Below, piece by piece: positions 9,600 through 22,678 of a stretch of DNA of 64,000 nucleotides. Each line of letters begins with the position of its first letter. Positions within the stretch are counted from its first letter, which is position 1. The position numbers and the translations under genes were made by a program. The notes beneath the pieces are model-generated. The model saw nothing but the letters and a program-made list of their open reading frames with translations. It was not told the origin of the DNA and did no database searches. Source of the stretch: Coralloluteibacterium stylophorae (GTDB taxonomy: Bacteria; Pseudomonadota; Gammaproteobacteria; Xanthomonadales; Xanthomonadaceae); assembly GCF_018122625.2 (NCBI RefSeq), contig NZ_JAGQFT020000001.1, positions 434,001 to 498,000 on the forward strand, in the 5' to 3' direction.

Positions 9600-10281
9600 G
9601 GTGCGGGCGTGGGCATCGATTCGAGCATGGCCGGCTCGCTCCCTGCAGGAGCGGCTTCGACCGCGACCGGGGCTGCGGCTGCGTCGTGCGACCTGGTGTG
9701 GGAGGGGCTTGAGTCCCGACGCGGGCCGCGTCGCGTTGGTCGGGGCTGAAGCCCCTCCCACAGGAAGTACGCGCTGCCGGCGCGAGATACCGGCCCACGC
9801 CCTGTGGGATGAAGCCGACCCGCACGGAGACGTTGCGCGGCGGTCGCGGCTGAAGCGCTCCCACGGGGTGCGGACGTGAGAAGCATCGGTTCGACCATGG
9901 CCGGCTCGCTCCCTGCAGGAGCGCCTTCAGTCGCAACGGGGGCTGCGGCGGGGTCGCGCGACCTGCTGTGGGAGGGGCTTCAGCCCCGATGCGTTGCCGC
10001 GTCGCAGCCGTCGGGGCTGAAGCTCCTCCCACAGGAGCACCGTGCCGACGGGAGGTGCTGTTCCGGCGCTGGCGTCGGTCGCGGCTGAAGCCGCTCCCAC
10101 AGGCGCGTGCGCTGCCGGCGCGCAACGCCCGGGTCGAGGCATGGCTGGAGATGAAGTCCTCCTTGCCGATGACGCTGCGCGGTAGTCGCGGCTGAAGCCG
10201 CTCCTGCAGAGGGGGCGCCGGTCTCGCGCAGGTCGGTCCGGGGACGCTGCGCCGATCCGTAGGAGCGGCTTCAGCCGCGAC
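9600..10281. repeat. REP array: 10 palindromic units in a convergent gap
   Basis: The 740 bp between the 3' ends of kmo and crcB hold no gene but ten roughly 23-bp units. Plus-strand units: 9643, 9698, 9913, 9968, 10259. Minus-strand units: 9739, 9843, 10010, 10078, 10185. Two core types occur, GCGGCTTCAGCCGC and GGGGCTTCAGCCCC, usually headed GTAG or GTGG, as in REP elements mobilised by RAYT transposases. The 9600-9865 block is repeated with divergence from about 9868, a tandem duplication of about 270 bp. Confidence 0.9.
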
Positions 10282-10311
10282 CGGGGCGGTGATGGCCCGC
10301 CCCGCCGGACT

Positions 10312-10713
10312 TCAGCCGCCCCGCAGGGCCAGAGCGGCGCGGGAGCCGAGCCAGACCAGCAGCAGGCCGCCGGCGAGGCTGGCGGCGATGTAGCCGAGCA
10401 TCAGCGCGCTGCGGTCGCTGCGGGCGAACAGCAGGCATTCGACCATCAGCGCGGAGAAGGTGGTCAGGGCGCCGAGCACGCCCACCATCAGGAACGCGCG
10501 CCAGTACAGGGCCGCCCCGCCGCGGCCTTCGAGCCAGAGCGCGAGGAAACCGGCGGCGAAGGCGCCCACCAGGTTCACTGCCAGGGTGCCCCACGGAAAG
10601 CCGCTGCCGAGCTGGCGCAGCAGCACGCCGCCGAGCCAGAAGCGGCCGGCCGCGCCCAGCGCGCCGCCCGCCATGACCAGCACGAGCTGCTGCCACCACG
10701 CCCCTGTTATCAT
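10312..10713 (-). CDS. crcB: Fluoride channel CrcB/Fluc
   Basis: 133 residues with four hydrophobic segments. Exports fluoride as a dual-topology dimer. Family signatures GGALGAAGRFWL (first helix), FPWGTLAVNLVGAFAAGF (pore Asn) and GVLGALTTFSALMVE (Phe-box region) are intact. ATG at 10713 has AAAGGGA upstream. It is the last gene of the ftsK-lolA-rarA-crcB run, 74 bp after rarA. No fluoride riboswitch was found in that gap. Confidence 0.93.
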   Translation of the reverse strand: MITGAWWQQLVLVMAGGALGAAGRFWLGGVLLRQLGSGFPWGTLAVNLVGAFAAGFLALWLEGRGGAALYWRAFLMVGVLGALTTFSALMVECLLFARSDRSALMLGYIAASLAGGLLLVWLGSRAALALRGG

Positions 10714-10787
10714 GCAAAAAATCCCTTTGAAGGCAGTCTTTTACGCCGCATAGCTGATGTAGATTCAGATCCACGCGCGACACCCGC

Positions 10788-12164
10788 TCACTCCGCCCCG
10801 TCGCCACGCGCGGCCCGTGCCCCGGCCCGCGCCCGCCGCAGCGGATCGAGCTTCTCCTTGAGCCGGATCTCCATGCCGCGGGCCACGGGCCGGTAGTACT
10901 CGCGCTCGCCCATGGCGTCGGGGAAGCCGGTCTGGTCCAGCGCGATGCCGCCTTCGGCGTCGTGGTCGTACTGGTAGGACGCGCCGTAGCCGAGCTCCTT
11001 CATCAGCTTCGTCGGCGCGTTGCGCAGGTGCAGGGGCACCGGCTGGGTGCCGTGCAGGCGGACGTCGGCGCGGGCCTCGTTCCAGGCGACGTAGGCGGCA
11101 TTCGACTTGGCGGTGCTGGCGAGATAGATCGCGAGCTGCGCCAGGGCAAGCTCGCCCTCGGGGCTGCCGAGGCGGTCGAAGGTCTCCCAGGCCTCGATCG
11201 CCATCTGCAGGGCGCGCGGGTCGGCCAAGCCGATGTCCTCCACGGCCATGCGGGTCAGGCGCCGGGCGAGGTAGGCCGGGTCGCAGCCGCCGTCGAGCAT
11301 GCGCGCCAGCCAGTACACCGCGGCGTCGGGGTTGGAGCTGCGCACCGACTTGTGCAGGGCCGAGATCTGGTCGTAGAACTGTTCGCCGCCCTTGTCGAAG
11401 CGACGGGTGCGATCGGCCAGCACCTGCGCCAGGGTGGCCTCGCTGATGCGGCCGCCCTCGCCTTCGGCCAGTTCGGCGGCGATCTCCAGCAGGGTCAGGC
11501 CGCGGCGCACGTCGCCGTCGGCGGCATCGGCGATCAGCGCGAGCGAGGCCGGGTCGATCGCGATCCCGCGCCCGCCGAGCCCGCGCTCGCCGTCGTCCAG
11601 CGCCCGCTCCAGCGCGGCGACGATGTCCTCGCGCGAGACCGCCTCCAGCACGTGCACGCGGCAGCGCGAGAGCAGCGCGGAATTGAGTTCGAAGGACGGG
11701 TTCTCGGTGGTCGCGCCGACGAAGAGGATCGAGCCCTTCTCGATGTGCGGGAGGAAGGCGTCCTGCTGCAGCTTGTTGAAGCGGTGCACCTCGTCGACGA
11801 ACAGCACCGTGCGGCGGCCGGCGGCGAAGCGGGCGTCGGCCTCGGCCAGCACCTTGCGCACCTCGGGCAGGCCCGAGAGCACCGCCGATATCGCGCGGAA
11901 CTCGGCCTCGGCGTACTCGGCGACCAGCAGCGCCAGCGTGGTCTTGCCGCAGCCGGGCGGCCCCCACAGGATCATCGAGTGCAGCCGCCCGCTGGCGACC
12001 GCGCGCCGCAGCGCGCTGCCGGCGTCCAGCAGCCGGTGCTGGCCGACCATCTCGTCGAGCGCGCGCGGGCGCATGCGCTCGGCCAGGGGCTTCAGCGCGG
12101 CCTGCGCGGGATCGGTGCCGAAGTCGAGCTGCGGCGCGTCGGGAGACGAGGGAGAGCGCTTCAC
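10788..12164 (-). CDS. rarA: Replication-associated recombination protein A (AAA+ ATPase)
   Basis: 458 residues. RarA/MgsA is related to clamp-loader ATPases and acts at stalled replication forks. Walker A GPPGCGKTT (68-76), Walker B LFVDEVHRF (121-129), sensor 1 GATTENPSF, and the C-terminal tetramerisation/MgsA domain with YGASYQYDHD. Lies 29 bp after lolA, the same order as in many gammaproteobacteria. Confidence 0.95.
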   Translation of the reverse strand: MKRSPSSPDAPQLDFGTDPAQAALKPLAERMRPRALDEMVGQHRLLDAGSALRRAVASGRLHSMILWGPPGCGKTTLALLVAEYAEAEFRAISAVLSGLPEVRKVLAEADARFAAGRRTVLFVDEVHRFNKLQQDAFLPHIEKGSILFVGATTENPSFELNSALLSRCRVHVLEAVSREDIVAALERALDDGERGLGGRGIAIDPASLALIADAADGDVRRGLTLLEIAAELAEGEGGRISEATLAQVLADRTRRFDKGGEQFYDQISALHKSVRSSNPDAAVYWLARMLDGGCDPAYLARRLTRMAVEDIGLADPRALQMAIEAWETFDRLGSPEGELALAQLAIYLASTAKSNAAYVAWNEARADVRLHGTQPVPLHLRNAPTKLMKELGYGASYQYDHDAEGGIALDQTGFPDAMGEREYYRPVARGMEIRLKEKLDPLRRARAGARAARGDGAE

Positions 12165-12193
12165 CCGGCCATTCTAGTCGCGGCGCGGCGCGC

Positions 12194-12856
12194 CTACGGA
12201 CGCAGCGGGGTGATCTCGGCGCGGTCGATCTGCTGGCCGACGATGTCGACGTCCTCCGGCGGCTCGAAGTGGAAGGTGCCGGCGGCGAAGTCGGGGTCGC
12301 GCTTCCAGTTCTGGAACGCGATCTCGGTCTTCTGCCCGAGCGGGTCGGCGATGGTCATGCGCGCCAGGCCGCCCGCGTCGATGCCGAGCCGGGCCTCGGT
12401 GAACTGCGGGTTCTCGGCCTTCTTCGGCGCCAGCACGACCCAGTGCAGGCCGTCGGCGCTGCCGCCGTCGGAGACCCGGAACTGGCGGTCGAGCTCGCCC
12501 GGATCGATCAGCGCCGCGAGCGGGCTCTGCTGCTCCTCGTAGCTCTGCGGGCGCACGCTGACCTGCTCGAGATCCGGGTCGTAGATCCAGACCTGGTCGC
12601 CGTCGGCGACGATGAGCTGCGGGAACGGGCGCTCGTACTCCCAGCGGAACTGGCGCGGCGCCGACAGCGCGACGCGGCCGCTGGACTCCTCGGTGAGGCG
12701 GCCGTCGGCGTCGAACACGCGCTGGTGGAAGCGCCCGTCCAGGCCCTCCAGCCCCTGGGTGAAGGCGTCCAGACGCGCGCGCGCGTCCTGGGCATGGGCG
12801 AAACCGGCGGCGGCAGCGAGAAGGACGGCGACGGACGACTTCAGCATCGGAGTCAT
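12194..12856 (-). CDS. lolA: Outer-membrane lipoprotein carrier protein LolA
   Basis: 220 residues with a signal peptide ending FAHAQD (about residue 24). Periplasmic shuttle taking lipoproteins from LolCDE to LolB. Matches include LDAFTQGLEGLDGRFHQRVF, SSGRVALSAPRQFRWEY and VIADGDQVWIYDPDLEQVSV-type strands. ATG at 12856 is preceded by AAGAG; a second ATG three codons later is possible. Between ftsK and rarA, the conserved order. Confidence 0.94.
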   Translation of the reverse strand: MTPMLKSSVAVLLAAAAGFAHAQDARARLDAFTQGLEGLDGRFHQRVFDADGRLTEESSGRVALSAPRQFRWEYERPFPQLIVADGDQVWIYDPDLEQVSVRPQSYEEQQSPLAALIDPGELDRQFRVSDGGSADGLHWVVLAPKKAENPQFTEARLGIDAGGLARMTIADPLGQKTEIAFQNWKRDPDFAAGTFHFEPPEDVDIVGQQIDRAEITPLRP

Positions 12857-12939
12857 GGAGCTCTTCGCGGTGAGGTGGCGGGAGTCTCGCGCCGCGCGGC
12901 TGAACGCCGCGTGCGCCCGCGAGGCCCTGCGCGGGGCGG

Positions 12940-15264
12940 TCATTTCGGCGGCGGCGGCGCGAGCACGCTGCGGTCGCCGTTGTGCTCGGGCGGGCTGACC
13001 ACGCCCGCGGCCTCCATCGCCTCGATCAGGCGCGCGGCGCGGTTGTAGCCGATCTTGAGCCGGCGCTGGACGCCGGAGATCGAGGCGCGGCGGGTCTCGG
13101 TGACGATCTTGACCGCCTCGTCGTAGAGCGGATCGCTGTCCTCGCCGCCGCCCCCGCCGCCGGCCTCGGGCAGGCCGGTCGGCCCGACCACGGTGCCGTC
13201 GGCCATGGTCTGCACTTCCTCGAGCACCCCCTCGATGTAGTCGGCGCCGCCGGACTGCTTGAGGAACTCCACCACGCGATGGACCTCCTCGTCGCTGACG
13301 AAGGCGCCGTGCACGCGCTCGGGGATCGCCGTGCCCGGCGGCAGGTAGAGCATGTCGCCGTGGCCCAGCAGGGTCTCGGCGCCGGACTGGTCGAGGATGG
13401 TCCGGGAGTCGATCTTGGAAGAGACCTGGAAGGCCATGCGGGTCGGGATGTTGGCCTTGATCAGGCCGGTGATGACGTCGACCGACGGGCGCTGCGTCGC
13501 CAGGATCAGGTGGATGCCGGCCGCGCGCGCCTTCTGCGCCAGGCGCGCGATCAGCTCCTCCACCTTCTTGCCGACGATCATCATCATGTCGGCGAACTCG
13601 TCGATGATGACGACGATGTAGGGCAGCGTCTCGAGCTGGCGCGGGGCCTCGTCGAGCTCCGGGTTCGGCTTGAACAGCGGGTCCATCAGCGGCTGGCCCG
13701 CCTCCTCCGCGTCCTTCACCTTGCGGTTGAAGCCGGCCAGGTTGCGCACGCCGACCGCGCTCATCAGCTTGTAGCGGCGCTCCATCTCCGCCACGCACCA
13801 GCGCAGGCCGTTGGCGGCCTCCTTCATGTCGGTGACCACCGGCGCCAGCAGGTGCGGGATGCCCTCGTAGACCGAGAGCTCCAGCATCTTCGGGTCGATC
13901 ATCAGCATGCGCACGTCCTTGGCGCTGGCCTTGTAGAGCAGGCTCAGGACCATGGCGTTGACGCCGACCGACTTGCCCGATCCGGTGGTGCCGGCCACCA
14001 GCAGGTGCGGCATCTTGGCGAGGTCGGCCACGGTCGGACGACCGCCGATGTCCTTGCCCAGCGCGATGGTCAGCGGACTGGCGGACTTGTCGTATTCCCG
14101 GGAGCGCAGCAGCTCGGAGAGATAGATCATCTCCCGCTTCGTGTTCGGGATCTCCAGGCCGATCACCGACTTGCCCGGGATCACGTCGACCACGCGCACC
14201 GACTTCACCGACAAGCCGCGGGCGATGTCCTTGTCCAAGGAGCTGACCTGGCTGCCCTTGACCCCCGGCGCCGGCTCGATCTCGAAGCGGGTGATCACCG
14301 GCCCCGGAAACGCCCCCATGACCTGGGCCTCGATGCGGAAATCCTTGAGCTTGAACTCGATCTGCCGCGACAGGACCTCGAGCGTCTCGGCATCGTAGCC
14401 CGGCGGCTGCGGCTTGGGATCGTCGAGCAGCGACAGCGCGGGGATGCCGCCCTCGCCCGGCGTCGCGTTGAACAGCGGCATCTGCTGCTCGCGCTTGGCG
14501 CGCTCGCTCTTCTCCACCACCGGCGACGGCGGCGGCTCGATGCGGATCGGCTCGCGCGCGGCGCGCTTCCTCGTGTCGGCCCGGCGCACTTCCTCGCGCT
14601 CCTCGCGCAGGGCACGAGTGCGCTGGCGCTCGCCGGCCTCCTTCATGCGGCTGCCGAACAGACGCCCGAGCGCGAATACGCCGCGTCCGATGCGGTCCAT
14701 CAGCGCCAGCCACGACAGCCCCGTGGCGAGCGTGACCGAGACCATGAACAGGGCGAACAGGAACAGGTTCGCGCCCATCGCGCCGAACATGCGTGCGATG
14801 CCCTTGCCCACCGCCAGTCCGAGGATGCCGCCGCTGCCGGCCGGCAGCGTGGTATCGGCCGGCAGCCGCAGGTAAGACAGCCCCGCCGCCGACACCAGCA
14901 GGGCGACGATGCCGATCAGGCGCAGCGCCGGGCCCAGTTCGGCGCGGGCGTCGGTCGCGGCCGGGGCGCCGTACAGCGCGATCCAGGCGATGCCGCCCAG
15001 CACGAAGGGCAGCAGGTAGGCGACGTAGCCGCAGAAGTAGAACGCGACGTCGGCGATGTAGGCACCGGCCAGGCCACCGAAGTTCTCGACCTGGCCGGTG
15101 ACGCTGCCGGCCCGGGACCAGCCCGGGTCGGCAGTGGAGTGGGTCACCAGGCTGGCGAGGAGATAGAGCAGCACCGGCGCCAGCACTACCAGCGCCAGTT
15201 CGCGCAGGAGCGTCCGGCGTTGTTCCTGCCCGGGATGTGCGCGTTGCGCGCTTGCTCTCGCCAC
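12940..15264 (-). CDS. ftsK: DNA translocase FtsK
   Basis: 774 residues, a compact FtsK. Four or so membrane helices in the first 190 residues, a short linker (about 200-280), then the motor: alpha/beta domains, Walker A GTTGSGKS (425-432), Walker [13 protein letters not shown], and the C-terminal gamma winged helix (about 705-765; [34 protein letters not shown]) that reads polar KOPS sites and activates XerCD at dif. The linker is much shorter than in E. coli. ATG at 15264. Confidence 0.96.
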   Translation of the reverse strand: MARASAQRAHPGQEQRRTLLRELALVVLAPVLLYLLASLVTHSTADPGWSRAGSVTGQVENFGGLAGAYIADVAFYFCGYVAYLLPFVLGGIAWIALYGAPAATDARAELGPALRLIGIVALLVSAAGLSYLRLPADTTLPAGSGGILGLAVGKGIARMFGAMGANLFLFALFMVSVTLATGLSWLALMDRIGRGVFALGRLFGSRMKEAGERQRTRALREEREEVRRADTRKRAAREPIRIEPPPSPVVEKSERAKREQQMPLFNATPGEGGIPALSLLDDPKPQPPGYDAETLEVLSRQIEFKLKDFRIEAQVMGAFPGPVITRFEIEPAPGVKGSQVSSLDKDIARGLSVKSVRVVDVIPGKSVIGLEIPNTKREMIYLSELLRSREYDKSASPLTIALGKDIGGRPTVADLAKMPHLLVAGTTGSGKSVGVNAMVLSLLYKASAKDVRMLMIDPKMLELSVYEGIPHLLAPVVTDMKEAANGLRWCVAEMERRYKLMSAVGVRNLAGFNRKVKDAEEAGQPLMDPLFKPNPELDEAPRQLETLPYIVVIIDEFADMMMIVGKKVEELIARLAQKARAAGIHLILATQRPSVDVITGLIKANIPTRMAFQVSSKIDSRTILDQSGAETLLGHGDMLYLPPGTAIPERVHGAFVSDEEVHRVVEFLKQSGGADYIEGVLEEVQTMADGTVVGPTGLPEAGGGGGGEDSDPLYDEAVKIVTETRRASISGVQRRLKIGYNRAARLIEAMEAAGVVSPPEHNGDRSVLAPPPPK

Positions 15265-15317
15265 GTATCGGATGACCTCAGGTTGTCGCGCTTACCCGTT
15301 GATTCTACGCACTTCCG

Positions 15318-16385
15318 TCAGAGCGACATACCCTGCAGCGCGGGGTGCACCAGCTGACCGGCGTCGAGGTTGATGCCGCGCACCAGCGCCTGGTTGCCGC
15401 GCCAGTCGCCGCCCGCCAGCTTGTCGACCCACGGCAGGATCGCCGCGCAGATCGCCTGCGAGCTGGTCTGCGGCACCGCGCCCGGCATGTTGGTCACCGC
15501 GAAGTGGATGATGCCTTCCTCGGTGTAGGTCGGCTCCTTCCAGGTGGTCGGACGGGTGGTCTCGAAGCAGCCGCCCTGGTCGACCGAGATGTCGACCAGC
15601 ACCGAGCCGTCCTGCATGCCCCGGAGCATCTCGCGGGTGACCACGTGCGGCGCGCGCGCACCGGTGACCAGCACCGCGCCGACCACGATGTCGGCCGTCG
15701 CCAGCTCGCGCGCGACCACGTCCTCGTACGGATACAGCGCGGTGACGTTGGCACCCAGCGCCATCATCTGCGCCATGCGGTCCTGGCGCTTCTCGAACAC
15801 CACCACGTTGGCGCCGCCGGAGGCCGCGAGCTCGGCGGAGTTGCCGCCGGCCATGCCGGCGCCGAACACGACCACCTTGCCGCGCTCGGTCGACGGCAGG
15901 CCGCCGAGCAGCTTGCCCTTGCCGCCCATGGGCTGGTGCAGCAGGTGCGTGCCGACCTGCACGCCGATGCGGCCGGCGATGATCGACATCGGCGCCAGCA
16001 GCGGCAGCGCGCCGTCCTCGAGCTCGACGGTCTCGAAGGCGACGCCGGTCAGGCCGATGTCGAGCAGGCGCCGGGTCAACGCCGGCTCGGCGGCCAGGTG
16101 CAGGTAGCAGAACAGCAGATGGTCGCGGCGCAGGTGCTGGAGGTCGCCCTCGATCGGCTCCTTGACCTTCACGATCATCTGGCCCTTCTCGTAGAGCGCG
16201 GCCGCGTCCGGAGCGATGTTGACGCCGACGGCCTCGTACTGGGCATCGCTGAAGCCGCTCTTGATGCCGGCCTGGGCCTCGATCCACACCTCGTGGCCGC
16301 GGCGGACGAGATCCGCGCAAGCGGCGGGAACGAGGGCGACGCGGCCTTCGAGGGTCTTGGTTTCGCGCGGGATGCCGATGCGCAT
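15318..16385 (-). CDS. ald: Alanine dehydrogenase
   Basis: 355 residues. NAD-dependent interconversion of L-alanine with pyruvate and ammonia. Starts [20 protein letters not shown]; catalytic Lys75 (VKVKEP) and His96 (YLHLA) sit at the positions known from characterised enzymes. Rossmann motif [15 protein letters not shown], and [12 protein letters not shown] and [11 protein letters not shown] signatures follow. ATG at 16385 has GGAG 8 nt upstream. The frame is open back to 16514 but runs through a terminator hairpin in the leader, so the long form is unlikely. Divergent from trxB. Confidence 0.95.
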   Translation of the reverse strand: MRIGIPRETKTLEGRVALVPAACADLVRRGHEVWIEAQAGIKSGFSDAQYEAVGVNIAPDAAALYEKGQMIVKVKEPIEGDLQHLRRDHLLFCYLHLAAEPALTRRLLDIGLTGVAFETVELEDGALPLLAPMSIIAGRIGVQVGTHLLHQPMGGKGKLLGGLPSTERGKVVVFGAGMAGGNSAELAASGGANVVVFEKRQDRMAQMMALGANVTALYPYEDVVARELATADIVVGAVLVTGARAPHVVTREMLRGMQDGSVLVDISVDQGGCFETTRPTTWKEPTYTEEGIIHFAVTNMPGAVPQTSSQAICAAILPWVDKLAGGDWRGNQALVRGINLDAGQLVHPALQGMSL

Positions 16386-16419
16386 GTTCTTGCTCCGAGA
16401 TTCGATGGGATCAGACACG

Positions 16420-16441
16420 AAAAAACGCCGCGGAAGCGGCG
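16420..16441 (-). terminator. Intrinsic terminator inside the ald leader
   Basis: Minus strand: CGCCGC-TTCC-GCGGCG followed by six U, a textbook terminator, placed 35 nt before the ald ATG and downstream of the predicted ald promoter. No minus-strand gene lies upstream within the gap, so it should act as an attenuator rather than end another transcript. Confidence 0.75.
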
Positions 16442-16483
16442 CTGGGGGCGGGTTGCGGGACAGAGCGTCTGCGCCTTGATTAG

Positions 16484-17557
<1,074 letters not shown>

Positions 17558-17567
17558 GAGTGCGGAC

Positions 17568-18758
17568 ATGCCGTCCGCGCGCGCGCTGACGCTGCGCACC
17601 CACGCCGCACTGGCCGAGATCCCGGCCGCGGCGTGGGACGGGCTGCACGACGGTGGCAACCCTTTCCTCGCGCACGCCTTCCTGTCCGGCCTGGAAGAGA
17701 CCGGCTGCCTGCGCCCGAGCTGGGGCTGGACGCCGCACCACGCCACGCTGTGGGACGGCGAGACGCTGGTCGCCGCCGCGCCGGGCTATCTGAAGGGCAA
17801 CTCGCACGGCGAGTTCGTGTTCGACTTCGCCTGGGCCAGCGTCTACGACCGCGCCGGGTTGGACTACTACCCGAAGTGGCTGATCGGGATTCCCTATTCC
17901 CCGGTGACCGGGCCGCGCCTGCTGGCGGCGTCGCGCGAGGCGCGCGCAGCGCTGCTGCGCGGGCTGGCGGCGCAGGCCGAGGCGCTCGGATTGTCGTCGG
18001 TGCACGTCAATTTCATGACCGCCGCCGAGGCCCGCGACGTGCCGGCGGACTGGGCGGCGCGCGAGGACGTGCAGTTCCACTGGCACAACCCGCAGCCGGG
18101 CGCCGACGTGCCCTGGGGCGACTTCGACGATTTCCTGGCCGCGCTCAGCAGCAAGAAGCGCAAGAACATCCGCCAGGAGCGCGCGCGGGTGCGCGAGGCC
18201 GGCTACCGCTTCCGCGTCGTCGACGGCAGCTCGGCCAGCGACGACGATCTCGTCGCCATGCACGGCCTGTACTGCCGGACCTTCTCCGAGTACGGCAACT
18301 CGCCGGCGCTGACGCTCGACTTCTTCCGCCACCTGGCGCGCCACATGCCGCGGGCCCTGGTGCTGGTGCTCGGCGAGCGCAACGGGGCGATCGCGGCCGG
18401 CGCGCTGTGCCTGCGCGGGCGCGACACCCTCTACGGGCGCTACTGGGGCGCCGACGAGAGCGCGCCGGGGCTGCATTTCGAGACCTGCTACTACCAGGGC
18501 ATCGACTACTGCCTGCGCGAGGGACTGGCGCGTTTCGAGCCGGGCGCGCAGGGCGAGCACAAGGTCGCGCGCGGTTTCCTGCCGACGCCCACGCGCAGCC
18601 GCCACCTGCTGCTCGATCCCGACTTCGCCCGGGCCGTGCGCGCCTGGTGCGACGCCGAGCGCGACGCCACCGCCGGCTACCACACCGCGGCGATGCGCCA
18701 CTCGCCCTACCGCGACGATCCCGGGCCGGACGATGCGCCTGCCGATCCTGCCCGCTGA
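17568..18758 (+). CDS. FemAB-like GNAT acyltransferase (PF04339 type)
   Basis: 396 residues. Matches the peptidogalycan-biosynthesis/FemAB-like family of doubled GNAT folds: WGWTPHHATLWDGETLVAAAPGYLK, GEFVFDFAWASVYDRAGLDYYPKW split over the first fold, SSKKRKNIRQERARV in the middle, and FEPGAQGEHKVARGFLPTPTRS near the end are its usual blocks. The substrate is unknown; cell-wall peptide or amino-acyl transfer is a family-level guess. It starts 10 bp after trxB and overlaps aat by 26 nt, so the three are probably co-transcribed. Confidence 0.85.
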   Translation: MPSARALTLRTHAALAEIPAAAWDGLHDGGNPFLAHAFLSGLEETGCLRPSWGWTPHHATLWDGETLVAAAPGYLKGNSHGEFVFDFAWASVYDRAGLDYYPKWLIGIPYSPVTGPRLLAASREARAALLRGLAAQAEALGLSSVHVNFMTAAEARDVPADWAAREDVQFHWHNPQPGADVPWGDFDDFLAALSSKKRKNIRQERARVREAGYRFRVVDGSSASDDDLVAMHGLYCRTFSEYGNSPALTLDFFRHLARHMPRALVLVLGERNGAIAAGALCLRGRDTLYGRYWGADESAPGLHFETCYYQGIDYCLREGLARFEPGAQGEHKVARGFLPTPTRSRHLLLDPDFARAVRAWCDAERDATAGYHTAAMRHSPYRDDPGPDDAPADPAR

Positions 18759-19470
18759 CCCCGGCGCCGGCTTTCCCGACCCCTCGCGCGCGCTGCGCGC
18801 GCCCAACGGACTGCTGGCGGCGGGCGGCGACCTGCATCCGGCGCGCCTGCTGGACGCCTACCGGCACGGCATCTTCCCCTGGTACTCGGAAGGCGAGCCG
18901 GTGCTGTGGTGGAGCCCGGATCCGCGCGCGGTGTTCGAGGTGGCGTCGCTGCGGCCGCCGTCGCGTTTCGGCCGCACCCTGCGCCGGAGCGACTGGGAGG
19001 TCCGCGTCGACACGGCCTTCGCCGACGTCGTCCGGGCCTGCGCCACGGCGCCGCGGCCCGGGCAGAACGGCACCTGGATCGGCGCCGCGATGGCGGCCGC
19101 CTACCAGCACCTGCACCGGCTCGGGCATGCGCACTCGGTCGAGGTGTTCGCCGGCGATCGCCTCGTCGGCGGCATCTACGGCGTGACCATCGGCCGCATG
19201 TTCTTCGGCGAAAGCATGTTCAGCGGCGTCTCCGGCGGGTCCAAGGCGGCGCTGCTGGCGCTGGCCCGCATCCTCGCCGGCTGGGGCTGGCCGCTGATCG
19301 ACGCCCAGGTCGAGAATCCGCACCTGCGCACGCTCGGGGCGGTGCTGATGCCGCGCCCGGCCTTCCTCCGCGCCGTGGAGGAACTCGTGGCGCTCTCCGC
19401 CCCGGCCGGAAGCTGGCAGGGGCGCGTCGCGCCCTTCCCTGCCCGCGTGCTGGGCCTGCGCGAGGCTTGA
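18733..19470 (+). CDS. aat: Leucyl/phenylalanyl-tRNA--protein transferase
   Basis: 245 residues. Adds Leu or Phe to proteins with N-terminal Arg/Lys, making N-degrons. Signatures: GLLAAGGDL, YRHGIFPWYSEGEPVLWWSPDPR, GTWI, and FFGESMFSGVSGGSKAAL. The neighbourhood is functionally telling: the product is read by ClpS and destroyed by ClpAP, encoded just beyond infA on the other strand, the same cluster as in E. coli. Confidence 0.96.
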   Translation: MRLPILPADPGAGFPDPSRALRAPNGLLAAGGDLHPARLLDAYRHGIFPWYSEGEPVLWWSPDPRAVFEVASLRPPSRFGRTLRRSDWEVRVDTAFADVVRACATAPRPGQNGTWIGAAMAAAYQHLHRLGHAHSVEVFAGDRLVGGIYGVTIGRMFFGESMFSGVSGGSKAALLALARILAGWGWPLIDAQVENPHLRTLGAVLMPRPAFLRAVEELVALSAPAGSWQGRVAPFPARVLGLREA

Positions 19471-19484
19471 CTGCCACGGCGTTT

Positions 19485-19513
19485 TTGCGCCGAGCCGGCA
19501 GCCATGACATAAT
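19485..19513 (+). promoter_or_regulatory. infA promoter
   Basis: TTGCGC (19485-19490), 17-nt spacer, CATAAT (19508-19513), 50 bp before the infA ATG. The -10 matches five of six consensus bases. Confidence 0.65.
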
Positions 19514-19563
19514 GTGCGACTTCCATCGCGGCCGCCGGCCGCGCATCGAACCACCGAGGCGGC

Positions 19564-19782
19564 ATGTCGAAAGACGATTCCATCGAACTCGAGGGCGTGG
19601 TCCAGGAGACCCTGCCCAACACCATGTTCCGGGTGAAGCTCGAGAACGGGCACGTGATCACGGCCCACATCTCCGGACGCATGCGCAAGCACTACATCCG
19701 CATCCTGACCGGCGACAAGGTCAAGGTCGAGATGACCCCGTACGACCTCACCAAGGGCCGCATCACCTACCGCATGAAGTAG
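19564..19782 (+). CDS. infA: Translation initiation factor IF-1
   Basis: 72 residues, complete OB fold: [20 protein letters not shown], then [20 protein letters not shown], and ending GRITYRMK. Binds the ribosomal A site with IF-2 and IF-3 during initiation. GAGGCGGC precedes the ATG. Followed by a strong terminator. Confidence 0.98.
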   Translation: MSKDDSIELEGVVQETLPNTMFRVKLENGHVITAHISGRMRKHYIRILTGDKVKVEMTPYDLTKGRITYRMK

Positions 19783-19809
19783 GTCGTGCCCTGGCGGAAC
19801 GACGGAGCG

Positions 19810-19832
19810 AAGGCGGCCCAGGCCGCCTTTTT
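19810..19832 (+). terminator. infA terminator
   Basis: Perfect 9-bp stem AAGGCGGCC-CA-GGCCGCCTT running into five T, 28 bp after the infA stop. Confidence 0.9.
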
Positions 19833-19876
19833 CGTATCCGGCGCCGGTGGGGCCGGCCCGCCCTGCGGGACAAGAA

Positions 19877-19900
19877 GAAGGCGGCCCGCAGGCCGCCTTC
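19877..19900 (-). terminator. clpA terminator
   Basis: 10-bp perfect stem GAAGGCGGCC/GGCCGCCTTC with a 4-nt loop, followed on the minus strand by TTCTTGTC. It is 25 bp after the clpA stop. The stem sequence is nearly the same as the infA terminator facing it. Confidence 0.7.
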
Positions 19901-19924
19901 TCGTCGCCGCGCACGCGGCGCCGG

Positions 19925-22213
<2,289 letters not shown>

Positions 22214-22254
22214 GGATGTGCCTCCGAACGATGGCACTACAGATGGGGAAACTT

Positions 22255-22584
22255 CTAGGCTTTTTCCATGGTGCACAACAGCGGATGCTGGTGCTGCCTG
22301 GAGTAGTCGTTCACCTGGGATACCTTGGTTTCTGCAACTTCGCGCGTGTAGACCCCGCATACGCCCTTGCCGCGGGTGTGGACGTGGAGCATCACCTGGG
22401 TCGCCTTTTCCCGATTCATCGAGAAGAAGCGCTGCAGGACCTCGACGACGAATTCCATCGGCGTGAAGTCGTCGTTGAGCAGGACGACCCGGTACAGCGG
22501 CGGGCGCTCGGCCTCGGTGCGCTCGGGTTCCAGGGCGACGCCATGGTCGGCGTCGCGTTCGTGTTCGGGACGGTGGTTGGGCAT
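22255..22584 (-). CDS. clpS: ClpS adaptor protein
   Basis: 109 residues. Delivers N-degron substrates to ClpAP. Core [20 protein letters not shown], then [20 protein letters not shown] and [11 protein letters not shown] carry the substrate-pocket Asn-Asp and His residues. ATG at 22584 starts [15 protein letters not shown]. It has no ribosome site, and a TATACT box ends 6 nt upstream, so the transcript is probably leaderless. Upstream of clpA. Confidence 0.96.
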   Translation of the reverse strand: MPNHRPEHERDADHGVALEPERTEAERPPLYRVVLLNDDFTPMEFVVEVLQRFFSMNREKATQVMLHVHTRGKGVCGVYTREVAETKVSQVNDYSRQHQHPLLCTMEKA

Positions 22585-22590
22585 GGTCCG

Positions 22591-22596
22591 AGTATA
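22591..22596 (-). promoter_or_regulatory. -10 box of clpS-clpA
   Basis: TATACT on the minus strand, 5/6 to consensus, placing the transcription start at about the A of the clpS ATG. No clear -35 is seen. Confidence 0.5.
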
Positions 22597-22678
22597 GGCC
22601 GCGGGCGACGCGGGATTGGACGCCGGGCCGCGCCAGTCCGCACAATTTCGGCCCCAGCCCGGCAGCCGTTCCAGCTTC

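Noticed and set aside
9876..10088. Short frames inside REP arrays
   Set aside because: They translate the palindromic repeats and lack ribosome sites.
9600..10281. CRISPR array
   Set aside because: Repeats are palindromic, in both orientations and irregularly spaced, and no cas gene is nearby; they are REP elements.
10714..10787. Fluoride riboswitch before crcB
   Set aside because: The conserved crcB-motif elements (GGxGATGG pseudoknot and GCTGATG close) are not present in the minus-strand leader.
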